This document shows positions 27,452 to 36,796 of a stretch of DNA of 64,000 nt, in pieces (positions within the stretch are counted from its first letter, which is position 1; every line of letters begins with the position of its first letter). The notes beneath the pieces were generated by a model. The model was not told the origin of the DNA. It was given only the letters and a program-made list of their open reading frames with translations, and searched no databases. A program made the position numbers and the translations under genes. Origin of the DNA: UBA11606 sp965243715 (lineage in GTDB: Bacteria; Actinomycetota; Acidimicrobiia; Acidimicrobiales; Aldehydirespiratoraceae); the NCBI GenBank assembly GCA_965243715.1, contig CBDEVU010000009.1, forward strand, positions 310,001-374,000. The letters are read 5' to 3'.

Positions 27452-28279
27452 ATGGCCACGACGATGAACGCTTCAATCGAACTCTACTTCGAGACGTTTG
27501 GTGAATTCGTTGATCCCCACCTTATTTTGCTGCCCGGCATGGGCAATCAGTTGTTGGTCTACCCCGAGGAGTTCTGCCTCGCCTTTGTCGACCGTGGTTT
27601 TCATGTCATCCGCATGGACAACCGCGACAGTGGACTTTCGGGGGCGACCGATGAGTCGGGTAAGTACACGCTGGCCGATATGGCCGACGATGTCGTGGCG
27701 GTCATCGATCAACTCGACATCGCCAAGGTTGTCGTTTTGGGCCTTTCCCTCGGCGGCATGATCGCCCAACAGGTCGCTGCCGATCACCCCGACCGAGTGC
27801 AAGCGCTCGTCTCGCTGTCGTCGACTACGGGCGAAGCGAACCTGCCGAGTGCGGCGCCGGAGATTATCGCCGCCCTTTTGGCCCCCGATGCGCCAACCCG
27901 AGAGGAGCAGATCGAATCGGACCTTCAGGCGCGGGCTATGTGGTCGAATCCCGAATGGTTCGATCGTGACCAGATGCGGGCGTACTTTGCGTCGCTCTAC
28001 GAACGAGCCGTGGTACCCGGCGGCGGCCTGCGTCAACTTAGCGCAGCCCAGCGCAGTCCGTCGCGGGTCGCGACGCTTGAGGAGTTGGATATTCCGACGC
28101 TCGTTGTCCACGGCGAAAACGACACGCTCATCCCTATCGAGCACGGCCAGCGAACGGCTGAAATCATCCCCGGGGCGGAGTTCCTCCAGATCGACGGCAT
28201 GTCTCACGACTTTGTTTATCAATGCTGGCCGCCACTGGTGGAGGCCGTGACTTCGCTGGTTGCTCGAACCTTCGACTAA
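27452..28279 (+). CDS. Alpha/beta hydrolase
   Basis: The 275-residue protein shows the alpha/beta hydrolase layout. 'HLILLPGMGNQLLVYPEEF' is the oxyanion-hole loop, 'VVVLGLSLGGMIAQQVA' the nucleophile elbow with Ser, 'VVHGENDTLIP' the acid Asp and 'QIDGMSHDF' the catalytic His. The substrate is unknown; relatives include lipases, esterases and haloalkane-type hydrolases. It begins at ATG 27452, preceded by AGGGTGA, nine bases after thiQ, and ends 11 bases before the acyl-CoA racemase gene. It may be transcribed with either neighbour. Confidence 0.85.
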   Translation: MATTMNASIELYFETFGEFVDPHLILLPGMGNQLLVYPEEFCLAFVDRGFHVIRMDNRDSGLSGATDESGKYTLADMADDVVAVIDQLDIAKVVVLGLSLGGMIAQQVAADHPDRVQALVSLSSTTGEANLPSAAPEIIAALLAPDAPTREEQIESDLQARAMWSNPEWFDRDQMRAYFASLYERAVVPGGGLRQLSAAQRSPSRVATLEELDIPTLVVHGENDTLIPIEHGQRTAEIIPGAEFLQIDGMSHDFVYQCWPPLVEAVTSLVARTFD

Positions 28280-28290
28280 AATCAGATCCC

Positions 28291-29433
28291 ATGGGACCAT
28301 TAGACGGGATTACGATCCTTGAGTTCGCGGGTATTGGACCCGGTCCGTTCTGCGCCATGATGCTGTCGGACATGGGGGCCGATGTCATTCGGATCGATCG
28401 ATCAGACCGTGTACAGGGGGGCGACCCGAAACTTCCGCCAGCCGATGTGATGAGCCGGGGTCGCCGGTCAATTGGCGTCGACTTGAAATCGTCCGCGGGG
28501 GTCAATCTCGTTTTCAGACTAATGGAAACGTCCGATGGCCTTATCGAAGGCTTCCGGCCTGGCGTGATGGAACGACTCGGACTTGGACCCGACGAATGTC
28601 TCGCCCACAGCCCCGCTCTCGCCTACGGACGCATGACGGGATGGGGCCAGTCGGGCCCGTACTCGACGGCCGCGGGTCACGACATTAACTACATTTCGCT
28701 TGCCGGTGCGCTCGAACCGTTGGGGCGTAAGGGTGAGGCCCCGGTTCCGCCGCTCAACCTGGTAGGAGATTTCGGCGGCGGCGGCATGTATCTCGCTTTC
28801 GGCATGGTGTGTGCCATTCTCGAAGCTCGGGAGTCCGGCGCGGGGCAGGTGATCGATGCAGCGATGGTCGATGGTGCGGCTTCGCTGATGACTTTCTTCC
28901 ACGGATTCCGCGCCATGGGGGTCTGGAACGATGAACGTGGGACGAACCTGCTCGATTCGGGCGCCCACTTCTACGAGGTCTACGAAACTAGCGACGAAAA
29001 GTATGTCAGCATCGGCTCGATCGAACCGCAGTTCTACAAGGTGCTCCGCGAAAAGCTAGGTCTCACCGACCCCAAGTGGGACCACCAGATGAGTCGAACC
29101 GTGTGGCCCGAGCTCAAAGTTGAGTTGATGGCCATCTTCAAGACTCGCACTCGAGGCGAATGGTGTGCACTGCTCGAGGGATCGGACGCTTGCTTTGCGC
29201 CTGTATTGAGCATGGCGGAGGCGCCGAACCATCCGCACAACGCCGAACGAGCCACGTTTACTGAGTACGCCGGGGTAATGCAGCCCCGTCCCGCACCGCG
29301 CTTTAGTCGCACCGACAGCGAGATCCAACGGCCCCCCTCGCACGCCGGTCAACACACCGCTGAGATTCTCATCGAAGCGGGCTACGCCCCTGCCGAGATC
29401 GCCCACTTGCGTGACGCAGGCACCGTCGCTTGA
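28291..29433 (+). CDS. mcr: Alpha-methylacyl-CoA racemase
   Basis: A family III CoA-transferase-fold protein (380 residues) that follows the actinobacterial alpha-methylacyl-CoA racemase closely. 'LEFAGIGPGPFCAMMLSDMG' is the N-terminus, and the catalytic residues are in 'GHDINYI' (His), 'NLVGDFGGGG' (Asp) and 'IEPQFYK' (Glu). Racemases convert the (2R)- to (2S)-methylacyl-CoA form needed for beta-oxidation of branched or sterol side chains. ATG 28291 is used, since the frame upstream lies within the hydrolase gene. Its TGA overlaps the ATG of the next gene. Confidence 0.92.
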   Translation: MGPLDGITILEFAGIGPGPFCAMMLSDMGADVIRIDRSDRVQGGDPKLPPADVMSRGRRSIGVDLKSSAGVNLVFRLMETSDGLIEGFRPGVMERLGLGPDECLAHSPALAYGRMTGWGQSGPYSTAAGHDINYISLAGALEPLGRKGEAPVPPLNLVGDFGGGGMYLAFGMVCAILEARESGAGQVIDAAMVDGAASLMTFFHGFRAMGVWNDERGTNLLDSGAHFYEVYETSDEKYVSIGSIEPQFYKVLREKLGLTDPKWDHQMSRTVWPELKVELMAIFKTRTRGEWCALLEGSDACFAPVLSMAEAPNHPHNAERATFTEYAGVMQPRPAPRFSRTDSEIQRPPSHAGQHTAEILIEAGYAPAEIAHLRDAGTVA

Positions 29434-30242
29434 TGGCGACCGCGGTCTTTTTCCACGCTCACCCCGACGACGAGGCCATTGCCACGAGCGGCACGATGCT
29501 GCTGGGTGCTCGTGTCGGGCACCGCATTGTCTTGGTCTGCGCCACCGACGGAGCTGTTGGGGAGGCGGCGCCCGAAGTCATCCCGACTAACCAAACGCTT
29601 AGCGATGTGCGCGTCCGAGAACTAGCCGCAGCCGCGGACGTGCTCGGGGTCGCCCGTTGGGAACTACTCGGCTACCGCGATTCGGGAATGTCTGGCGAGC
29701 CTAGCAACGACGATCCCCGCTGCTTTTGGCAGGCCGATGTTGACGAAGCGGCGGAGCGTCTCGCGGTGATTCTGCGCGACGAGCGAGCCGAAATCCTCAC
29801 GATTTACGACGAGATCGGTGGTTACCACCATCCTGATCATGTGCAGGTGCATCGGGTCGGCCTGCGAGCGGCGGAGTTGGCGGGCACTCCGGTCGTCTTC
29901 GAATCCACGATGAACCGCGAACAGATGCGTTCGTTTGCCGACGATCCGGCCGACGAAGACCGCACCGACTTGAGTGAGATGGATTTCGGCACTCCCGCCG
30001 CGGCGATAACCCATGCGGTCGATGTCACGGAGGTCTTGGCGGAGAAGAAAGCCGCGATGGCGGCTCACGCCTCCCAGATCACCAACGAGTCGATCTTTTT
30101 AAAGTTGCCCGACGACGCGTTCGCAAGCGCCTTTGGTTTCGAGTGGTACGTGCTGCGTGGGGCGGCGAAGGCGGGCGAACCCTACGAGGACGACATCTTT
30201 GCCGTCCTCAACCGGCCGGCCTCCGGCGATTATGATTCGTGA
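29433..30242 (+). CDS. PIG-L family deacetylase (MshB/Mca-like)
   Basis: A 269-residue zinc-dependent N-acetylglucosamine deacetylase-family protein. 'FFHAHPDDEAIATSG' is the AHPDDE zinc motif at the N-terminus, and 'GGYHHPDHVQVHR' (about 131) supplies the third zinc ligand. In actinobacteria the family includes MshB (mycothiol biosynthesis) and Mca (mycothiol conjugate amidase); the late 'FGFEWYVL' is compatible with either. No other mycothiol gene is in the window, so the substrate stays open. ATG 29433 overlaps the mcr stop (TGATG). Confidence 0.82.
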   Translation: MATAVFFHAHPDDEAIATSGTMLLGARVGHRIVLVCATDGAVGEAAPEVIPTNQTLSDVRVRELAAAADVLGVARWELLGYRDSGMSGEPSNDDPRCFWQADVDEAAERLAVILRDERAEILTIYDEIGGYHHPDHVQVHRVGLRAAELAGTPVVFESTMNREQMRSFADDPADEDRTDLSEMDFGTPAAAITHAVDVTEVLAEKKAAMAAHASQITNESIFLKLPDDAFASAFGFEWYVLRGAAKAGEPYEDDIFAVLNRPASGDYDS

Positions 30243-30585
30243 GCTTCATGGCGGGGTGAGTTGGCTGTTCATTGGTGCCAATGCCGCCGTTGGTTGCTGG
30301 GCTTTAGCCGCTCACCACTACCCGCGGTTACGGCAGCGGGCCGGTTGGGTGGCGGTCGGTGTCGCCGAAACCATCGTGATTGCCCAGGTGCTGCTCGGCG
30401 TCGTGTTGCACACCCGGGAGGAACTCGAAGGCGATCGCCATCAGCTCTATGGTTTCGCGGCGTTTATTTCGGTCGGGATCTTGTTTGCGTACCGCAACGA
30501 GATGCGCGATCGACCGTACTTGCTTTACGGCCTCGGGAGCCTCTGGCTGATGGGTCTAGGGATTCGTTCGGTGGTTCTCCAATGA
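30232..30585 (+). CDS. Small integral membrane protein, unknown function
   Basis: A 117-residue protein with four likely membrane segments: about 8-26 ('SWLFIGANAAVGCWALAAH'), 38-56 ('WVAVGVAETIVIAQVLLGV'), 70-86 and 97-113. Its ATG (30232) lies within the end of the deacetylase gene, overlapping it by 11 bases, which implies translational coupling. No family is recognised. Only the part after 30232 is proposed as real; the frame continues upstream to 30133 inside the other gene. Confidence 0.65.
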   Translation: MIRELHGGVSWLFIGANAAVGCWALAAHHYPRLRQRAGWVAVGVAETIVIAQVLLGVVLHTREELEGDRHQLYGFAAFISVGILFAYRNEMRDRPYLLYGLGSLWLMGLGIRSVVLQ

Positions 30586-30607
30586 GCGCCTCGAATCGGC
30601 CGAGGAC

Positions 30608-32272
30608 TTACATCGCGGCAGCGATTCCCAATTGGGCGTAGTTCTGGTTTTCGTAGTTCTCGCGGAACATGTCTCGTAGCTTGGCCGCCGCTTCGTCGTA
30701 GGACTCAGGGGTTTCCCAGGTGTCGCGGGGGTTGAGGATGACGTCATCGACGGCCGCGCATGTGACGGGCATCTTGAGACCGAGGGTCGGTTCTGTTTGG
30801 AGTTCAGAGTCGTCGAACTCTCCGTCGAGTGCCGCGTTGAGCAGCGCCCGAGTGTCAGTGAGCGACATGCGCTCGCCGGTGCCGTAGGGACCCCCACTCC
30901 AACCGGTGTTGAGCAGGATGCAACGGGTATTGTTTTTGGCCATGCGCTTAGTGAGCAGGCCAGCGTAGACGGCGGGCTTTTGCGCCATGAACGCGGCACC
31001 GAAACACGAAGAGAATGATGGCTCCGGTTCGGTAACGCCCACCTCGGTGCCCGCCAGTTTGGCGGTGAAGCCGGAGACGAAATGATACATTGTCTCCTCT
31101 GCGTTCAGGATCGACACGGGGGGAAGCACCCCGAAGGCATCGGCGGTGAGCAACACGATGGTGTCGGGGTGAGGGCCCGCCGCCCCCTTGCGAACGTTGG
31201 GGTTAGTGGTGAGAGGATACGCGAACCGCGTGTTCTCGCTGATCGATCGGTCCGTGAGGTCGAGGTCCTGTGGGTCGGTATCGGCCAACGCCCGACCAAG
31301 CAGCGGGGGCACGTTCTCGATCAGCGTGCCCTTCATCGACATCGCCGCGGCGATGACCGGTTCGTTGGTCTTGTCGAGGTCGATGAGTTTGGCATAGCAG
31401 CCGTCTTCGAAATTAGAGATGCCGCTATCGGTCCACACATGTTCGTCGTCACCGATGAGTTCGCGCTCCGGATCAGCCGACAGGGTGGTCTTGCCCGTAC
31501 CGGAGAGGCCAAAGAGGATCGCCGAATCGCCCGCGGGGGAGACGTTGGCCGAACAGTGCATCGAAAGTTGGCCCTTCTCTGGGAGGACGAAGTTCATTAT
31601 GGTGAACATGGTTTTTTTGTTCACCCCGCAGTAGTCGGCCGGGCCGAGCACGAGTCCCACTCGGTTCTCGATGTCGATGATGACGGCGCGGTTCGAGCGT
31701 GTCCCGTCGCGGTCGGGGGAACACTCAAACGACGGCACGTTGATTAACGTCCAGCCGTGGTCGACTCGATCAGAGTCGTCGCGCACGTTCTTGGGGAACA
31801 TGATGTTGCAGAAGTAGGCGTGGGTCGCCAATTCCCCCACGAAACGGTATGGCTCGGTAAATTCGGGGTCCCAGCCACAGAAAACATCGGCCACGTACAG
31901 GTGCTGTTGTCGCTCGTTGAGGTGAGCCACGACCCGCGGCAGCAGTTCGTCGAACGCCGCGGCATGGAACTTGGCCAAGCCGAACTTCCACCACACGCGA
32001 TTAGTCGTGGCCGACCGATCGACACAGAACGTGTCGGCCATCGGACGCCCAGTACACTCTGGGTCGGAGTAGTAGACGAGCGGGCCGTCGACCCCGAGGG
32101 AGGTCGCGAAGGCCTTCTGAGCGTCGCGTGCGCCCCCTATCTCGACCCTCCCCCGATCGTGAGCGATGGCCTGATGGAATAGCTCACTTTGTGAGAGTCC
32201 GTACCGGAGTTCCATACCGGTGATGCCGTAGGCGGCAGCAAGTTCGGCCGCGACATCTTCGGAACTGGTCAT
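30608..32272 (-). CDS. pckA: Phosphoenolpyruvate carboxykinase (ATP)
   Basis: The 554-residue enzyme is of the ATP-dependent type. The kinase-1a loop is 'LFGLSGTGKTTLSADP', kinase-2 is 'DEHVWTDSGISNFEDGCYAK', and 'ENTRFAYPL' and 'MYHFVSGFTAKLAGTE' are further signatures. 'NTGWSGGPYGTGERM' supports the family. It converts oxaloacetate to phosphoenolpyruvate in gluconeogenesis; many actinobacteria use the GTP enzyme instead, so the ATP type is of taxonomic interest. The start is placed at ATG 32272 because GGGGAGA lies nine bases before it; a longer frame starts at 32332. It faces the preceding gene tail to tail. Confidence 0.93.
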   Translation of the reverse strand: MTSSEDVAAELAAAYGITGMELRYGLSQSELFHQAIAHDRGRVEIGGARDAQKAFATSLGVDGPLVYYSDPECTGRPMADTFCVDRSATTNRVWWKFGLAKFHAAAFDELLPRVVAHLNERQQHLYVADVFCGWDPEFTEPYRFVGELATHAYFCNIMFPKNVRDDSDRVDHGWTLINVPSFECSPDRDGTRSNRAVIIDIENRVGLVLGPADYCGVNKKTMFTIMNFVLPEKGQLSMHCSANVSPAGDSAILFGLSGTGKTTLSADPERELIGDDEHVWTDSGISNFEDGCYAKLIDLDKTNEPVIAAAMSMKGTLIENVPPLLGRALADTDPQDLDLTDRSISENTRFAYPLTTNPNVRKGAAGPHPDTIVLLTADAFGVLPPVSILNAEETMYHFVSGFTAKLAGTEVGVTEPEPSFSSCFGAAFMAQKPAVYAGLLTKRMAKNNTRCILLNTGWSGGPYGTGERMSLTDTRALLNAALDGEFDDSELQTEPTLGLKMPVTCAAVDDVILNPRDTWETPESYDEAAAKLRDMFRENYENQNYAQLGIAAAM

Positions 32273-32439
32273 GATCGGGGTCTCCCCGGGGGTTGCGTCC
32301 GTTGCCCCAACCTTAGGCTCAGCCGCGGTCACTGCCCAAGGCGAGAGTACACGAGCTTACGATACCGCCTATCGTTGTCGTCGATACCGTGAACAGGGTT
32401 GGTGTCGCGTGGCGGTTCCAGCCTAAAAGGGAGGCAGTT

Positions 32440-32676
32440 ATGACGGTGAATGCCTACATATTGATTCAAGCCGAGGTCGGAAGTGCAGCCGATGTCGCGG
32501 CCGCCACTCAAGAACTCGACGAGATTGTGCTGGCTGAGGTGGCAATGGGGCCCTACGACGTCATTGCCAGAGCGACCGCGGACAACATGGATATACTTGG
32601 TTCGGTGGTCGTCAACGCGGTCGGCAAGATCGCTGGTGTCGAACGCACGCTATTGTGCCCGATCGTGAACCTTTAG
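32440..32676 (+). CDS. Stand-alone RAM (Lrp/AsnC ligand-binding) domain protein
   Basis: At 78 residues it consists only of the ligand-binding domain of Lrp/AsnC regulators and has no helix-turn-helix. The sequence runs 'NAYILIQAEVGSAADVA', 'VAMGPYDVIARATADNM' and 'GVERTLLCPI', the usual strand-helix-strand order. Such stand-alone RAM proteins bind amino acids and can form rings with full-length Lrp proteins. GGGAGG is located 9 bases before ATG 32440, which decides the start over the longer frame at 32389. It is divergent to pckA. Confidence 0.85.
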   Translation: MTVNAYILIQAEVGSAADVAAATQELDEIVLAEVAMGPYDVIARATADNMDILGSVVVNAVGKIAGVERTLLCPIVNL

Positions 32677-32692
32677 GCCTCACGCGGTGGCC

Positions 32693-32914
32693 CTACAGTT
32701 CGGGCGTTTCCATGTCGGCTTCGGAGCCGAGGCTAAGCTCGGTGGCTCGGCCATCGGCGTCGAGCACGAACTTCACCCGCTGGCCGGGCCGGAGCATCCG
32801 AAACAAGGACCCGTCGAGGGAGTTCTCGGCGAGATCGATATCGGTGAGGTCAGCTTCGTTGATCAAGACACCGTCGCCGGTGCCGGGGTCGTAGCTCTTG
32901 ATGACGCCTTGCAT
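32693..32914 (-). CDS. Small divergent cold-shock/OB-fold-like protein
   Basis: This 73-residue protein starts MQGVIKSYDPGTGDGVLINE and continues with 'GSLFRMLRPGQRVKFVLDADG'. This is the outline of a cold-shock domain: first strand, turn with Gly-x-Gly, and the later 'L..GQ.V.F.....G.A..L' strands. The aromatic RNP1 residues (K-G-F-G-F-I) are replaced with D-G-V-L-I, so classic single-stranded nucleic-acid stacking is probably lost. The role is unknown. It is convergent with the RAM-domain gene and divergent to the DAK2-domain gene. Confidence 0.6.
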   Translation of the reverse strand: MQGVIKSYDPGTGDGVLINEADLTDIDLAENSLDGSLFRMLRPGQRVKFVLDADGRATELSLGSEADMETPEL

Positions 32915-32975
32915 ATCTAGAGCGTAGCTTCACCGAGGTCACGGCGGCGACAGGAGACCGGTACGATTCTTTGGC

Positions 32976-34649
32976 GTGCCTATGACCATTGTCGATGCCG
33001 CCGGTTTCCGGTTGATGATGGAAACCTTCCGCGACGCGTTGAACACTCATCGTGAGGTGATCAACAACCTGAACGTTTATCCCGTGCCTGACGGTGACAC
33101 TGGTACGAATATGGCCCTGACGCTGCGCTCCGTCGTAGAGGAAGTCGACCGTTCCGAGAAGGACATGGGGTCGGTTTGTACTGCGGTTTCCCACGGTTCC
33201 TTGATGGGCGCCCGCGGCAACAGCGGGGTAATCATGTCGCAGATCCTGCGAGGTTTCGCCCGCACCATCGCCGACCGGGCCGAGCGGGACGGTACTGGCT
33301 TTGACGGTACTGGCTTTGACGGTACTGGCTTTGCTGAGGCCTTAGCGGCGGCCGCCCAAGGTGCCTACGGAGCAGTAGGGAACCCTGTCGAGGGGACCAT
33401 CCTCACCGTTGTGCGCGAGGCCAGCGCCGCGGCGGTGCAGGCCGCGGCCCAAGGAGCGGACCTTCTCGGCGTGGTCGACGCGGCCCAGATCGAGGGCTAC
33501 GCCTCGCTCCAACGAACCCCGACCCTGTTGCCGGTGCTGGCCGACGCTGGCGTGGTCGACGCGGGCGGCGCTGGGCTCTTGCTCTTCTTGGATGCGGTGC
33601 TGTTCGTAGTGGCTGACCGGCCGCTGCCTGAACCGGTCGCCGTTGTCGCGGCAAAGCCCGGTAGTCGCCCCAACGAATCTCAGGCCCCATCCATTGCTGA
33701 TCTTCGCTACGAGGTCATGTTCTTGCTTGACGCTCCGGACGAAGCAATCGCTGGGTTCAAGCGGGCGTGGAGCGAGGTGGGCGACTCGATCGTGGTCATC
33801 GGCGACGACGGTATCTTCAACTGCCACATCCACTGCGACGACATCGGCGCAGCCATCGAGTGCGGTATTGGGGTTGGTCGCCCGCACCAGATCCGGGTCA
33901 CTGACCTGCTCGAAGAACTTGGAGAACTCCAAGAGCAGGCCTGGGTGCAGGCCGAGTTGGGGGGCGGGGCCGCGGTGCCGACCGGCGATCCGGTACCGAC
34001 AGCGGTCGTTGCCGTTGGGGTTGGCCCTGGCGTGGTATCGACCCTGCGGTCGATGGGCGTGCATGCAGTGGTGGCGGGCGGCCAATCAATGAATCCCTCA
34101 ACGGCGGATCTAGTGGCCGCCGTCGAGTCGGTTCCGGCCCCTGAGGTGGTGATTCTGCCCAACAATAAGAACATCATTGCGGTGGCCGAGCAGGTTGATG
34201 CCCTGACCAGTCGCACCGTCCGGGTTGTCCCGACTCGCGGTATCGCCGAAGGAATTGCGTGCCTCATGGCCTATGACCCGCAGGCCAGCGCGGCGGCGAA
34301 CGTGGTGGCGATGGCGGCTACCGCCGACGAGGTAGTGGCGGGCGAAGTTACTCAGGCGGTGCGTGATTCCAACTCCGACGCTGGGCCGATCGTGACCGGC
34401 GACTGGCTGGGGATTCGCCGTGACGGGATAGCAGCCGTGGCGTCGACGATGGTTGAAGCGGCCACGGAACTACTTAGGGCCCTGCTCGATGAGGATCACG
34501 GACTCCTGACTATTATCGCCGGTGAGGGATCCGACCAAGCCACGACTGACGCTATCGAAGGATGGATAGAAGCTAACCATCCCGACGTTGAGGTCGAGGT
34601 ACACGTAGGCGGTCAGCCTCTTTATCCGTACTATTTCGGCTTGGAGTAA
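32976..34649 (+). CDS. DAK2-domain kinase, FakA/YloV-like
   Basis: The N-terminal DAK2 (dihydroxyacetone-kinase-like) ATP-binding domain occupies about residues 8-205. 'NNLNVYPVPDGDTGTNMALT' carries the three metal-binding Asp positions, and 'SLMGARGNSGVIMSQILRGF' the phosphate loop. The C-terminal half, ending 'GGQPLYPYYFGLE', matches the FakA/YloV family. In Firmicutes FakA phosphorylates fatty acids held by FakB; the actinobacterial protein always sits next to recG. No FakB is in the window, so fatty acid kinase function is likely but not proven. The start is GTG 32976 or ATG 32982. A 15-bp tandem repeat adds three DGTGF units near residue 105. The recG GTG follows after five bases. Confidence 0.85.
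   Translation: MPMTIVDAAGFRLMMETFRDALNTHREVINNLNVYPVPDGDTGTNMALTLRSVVEEVDRSEKDMGSVCTAVSHGSLMGARGNSGVIMSQILRGFARTIADRAERDGTGFDGTGFDGTGFAEALAAAAQGAYGAVGNPVEGTILTVVREASAAAVQAAAQGADLLGVVDAAQIEGYASLQRTPTLLPVLADAGVVDAGGAGLLLFLDAVLFVVADRPLPEPVAVVAAKPGSRPNESQAPSIADLRYEVMFLLDAPDEAIAGFKRAWSEVGDSIVVIGDDGIFNCHIHCDDIGAAIECGIGVGRPHQIRVTDLLEELGELQEQAWVQAELGGGAAVPTGDPVPTAVVAVGVGPGVVSTLRSMGVHAVVAGGQSMNPSTADLVAAVESVPAPEVVILPNNKNIIAVAEQVDALTSRTVRVVPTRGIAEGIACLMAYDPQASAAANVVAMAATADEVVAGEVTQAVRDSNSDAGPIVTGDWLGIRRDGIAAVASTMVEAATELLRALLDEDHGLLTIIAGEGSDQATTDAIEGWIEANHPDVEVEVHVGGQPLYPYYFGLE
33288..33332 (+). repeat. 15-bp tandem repeat, three identical copies, in the DAK2-domain gene
   Basis: Three exact copies of gacggtactggcttt at 33288-33302, 33303-33317 and 33318-33332 encode DGTGF three times within a loop of the DAK2 domain, preserving the frame. 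Perfect identity suggests recent duplication. Confidence 0.97.
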
Positions 34650-34654
34650 GTCCG

Positions 34655-36793
34655 GTGCCGAAGGGCGATCCACCGCTCACGATGCGCGACCTCGAAGAAA
34701 TTTCGGTCACCCGCCTCAAGGGCGTCACCGCGAAGCAGAAAAAGGCGCTGGGTGCGGTGGAAATCCGCAGCGTGCTTGACCTGCTTATGTATTACCCCCG
34801 CGCTTACCTTGACCGCAGACGCATAACCAATATCCGCGACCTCGAAGTAGACAAGAAGGCAACGGTCTTTGGCCGGGTTGTCAACCGTTCGACTCGTCGG
34901 GTCCGTGATCATCTCACTCTCACCGAAGTGGTCATTGTCGATGGTGAAGATCGGCTCACCCTCGCCTTTTTCAATCAAAAATGGCTCCAGAATAAACTCA
35001 GCGACGGGCAGACTTTGATGGTTCACGGGAAGTGTGAACTCTTCAATGGGCGCCGCCGAATGGCGGGGCCGATCGTCGATCTAATCGGCAACCAAACCGG
35101 ACGGTTCGTGCCGGTGTATCCGCAGTCCGAGAAGCACAAACTTTTTACCCAAGACCTCCAAGCCCTAGTGGAGGAAGCGTTGGATCGGTGTCGGGCGCGC
35201 GGGATCGACGATCCTTTGCCCTCGTGGATGCGGCAGCGCTTTAAGCTGATGAGCCGAAGTGAGGCCGTGTACGGGATTCATCAACCCGACTCGATTCCCC
35301 ATAAGGAACGAGCGCGCCAGCGGTTAGTGTTTGACGAACTCTTGCGGGTGCAGTTGGCTCTCGTGCAGCGTAAGCGGCGGGCCGAGCGCGAAACTGTAGG
35401 GATTTCTCACCAGATAACAGGTGATCTCACCGCTCGGTTCACCGACAGCTTGCCGTTTTCGCTTACTGCGACGCAAAAAAGCGCTATAGCTGAGATCGGG
35501 GCGGACCTAAAACTGGCTCGGCCTATGCATCGCCTCCTGCAAGGCGATGTTGGTTCGGGCAAGACGGTCGTTGCGGTCCACGCCTTGCTGGTGGCAGTTC
35601 AGGGCGGCTACCAGGGGGCCCTGATGGCACCGACCGAGGTGCTGGCCGAACAGCATTACGCGGTCGTGGCCGAGGTGCTGGGCGATCTCTCTGTGCCGGA
35701 TCCGGCCACCTTGATGGGGGAACGAGCGTTGCGGGTGGAACTTCTCGCTCAAGGAGTCGGGGCCGCCCAACGGCGTCAGACCCTAGCGGACCTAGTGACG
35801 GGCCGGGTCGACATCGTCATCGGCACTCACGCTCTCATCCAAGACAAGGTCGAATACCAAGCGTTGGGAGTAGTGGTCATCGACGAACAGCATCGTTTCG
35901 GCGTTGAGCAGCGGGCCGCGTTGCGCGATAAGGGCCAGGTTTTGGCCGCGCCCGATGTGTTGGTCATGACCGCCACCCCGATCCCACGCACCGCGGCGAT
36001 GACGCTCTACGGCGATCTCGATGTGAGCGTGCTGGACGAACTCCCGCCGGGACGAACGCCAATTATCACGACCTGGAACCGAGGCGAAGCCGAAGAGAAG
36101 GCGGTGTGGGACACGGTGCGTGCGGAGGTGGCGAACGGTCGCCAAGTTTATGTGGTCTGTCCGCTCATCGGCGAGTCAGCAGCACTCGATGCCCGAGCGG
36201 CGGAACAGACCCTGCTTCGACTCCAAGAGGCTGAGTTGGCCGGTTTGCGCCTCGGCCTGCTCCACGGTCGAATGCTGAGCGCGGAGAAGGACGCCACCAT
36301 GGGTGCCTTTCGCCGTGGCGACCTCGACGTATTAGTGGCCACGACGGTGATCGAGGTCGGCGTTGACGTCCCCAACGCCACGGTGATGGTCATTCTCGAC
36401 GCCGACCGCTTCGGCATCGCCCAACTACATCAGTTACGAGGCCGGGTCGGACGGGGCGCCCACGCCAGCCAGTGTTTCCTCGTGGGAGATCCAACGTCGG
36501 AGGACAGCGAGGCCCGACTCAAGGCCTTGGTGGCTTCGACCGATGGCTTCAAGTTGGCGGAGGTCGATCTCCAACTGCGGGGCGAGGGATCTATCATGGG
36601 AGTCCGGCAGAAGGGAGACAGCGATCTTCGCCTCGCCTCCCTGCGTCGTGACGAGAAATGTCTCAGGGTGGCCCGCCGGGTGGCGTTCGAGATCATCGAC
36701 CGCGATGAGCAGTTGGTCGACCATCACCGACTCGCCGACGAGTTGGATGTGCTCTTCGGTGATGCCGACACTGAGTTCTTAATGAAGGACTAA
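34655..36793 (+). CDS. recG: ATP-dependent DNA helicase RecG
   Basis: The 712-residue helicase has an N-terminal wedge/OB domain ('TRLKGVTAKQKKALGAVEI', 'ATVFGRVVNRSTRRV') followed by the superfamily 2 core: 'LLQGDVGSGKTVVAVHALL' (Walker A), 'GALMAPTEVLAEQHY', 'VVIDEQHRFGVEQR' (DEQH), 'VMTATPIPRTAAMTLYGDLD' and 'LHQLRGRVGRG'. The end 'LRLASLRRDEKCLRVAR' is typical of the RecG wedge-hook region. RecG regresses stalled forks and remodels branched DNA. It starts with GTG, five bases after the DAK2 gene, and is part of the same operon. Confidence 0.95.
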   Translation: MPKGDPPLTMRDLEEISVTRLKGVTAKQKKALGAVEIRSVLDLLMYYPRAYLDRRRITNIRDLEVDKKATVFGRVVNRSTRRVRDHLTLTEVVIVDGEDRLTLAFFNQKWLQNKLSDGQTLMVHGKCELFNGRRRMAGPIVDLIGNQTGRFVPVYPQSEKHKLFTQDLQALVEEALDRCRARGIDDPLPSWMRQRFKLMSRSEAVYGIHQPDSIPHKERARQRLVFDELLRVQLALVQRKRRAERETVGISHQITGDLTARFTDSLPFSLTATQKSAIAEIGADLKLARPMHRLLQGDVGSGKTVVAVHALLVAVQGGYQGALMAPTEVLAEQHYAVVAEVLGDLSVPDPATLMGERALRVELLAQGVGAAQRRQTLADLVTGRVDIVIGTHALIQDKVEYQALGVVVIDEQHRFGVEQRAALRDKGQVLAAPDVLVMTATPIPRTAAMTLYGDLDVSVLDELPPGRTPIITTWNRGEAEEKAVWDTVRAEVANGRQVYVVCPLIGESAALDARAAEQTLLRLQEAELAGLRLGLLHGRMLSAEKDATMGAFRRGDLDVLVATTVIEVGVDVPNATVMVILDADRFGIAQLHQLRGRVGRGAHASQCFLVGDPTSEDSEARLKALVASTDGFKLAEVDLQLRGEGSIMGVRQKGDSDLRLASLRRDEKCLRVARRVAFEIIDRDEQLVDHHRLADELDVLFGDADTEFLMKD

Positions 36794-36796
36794 GCC

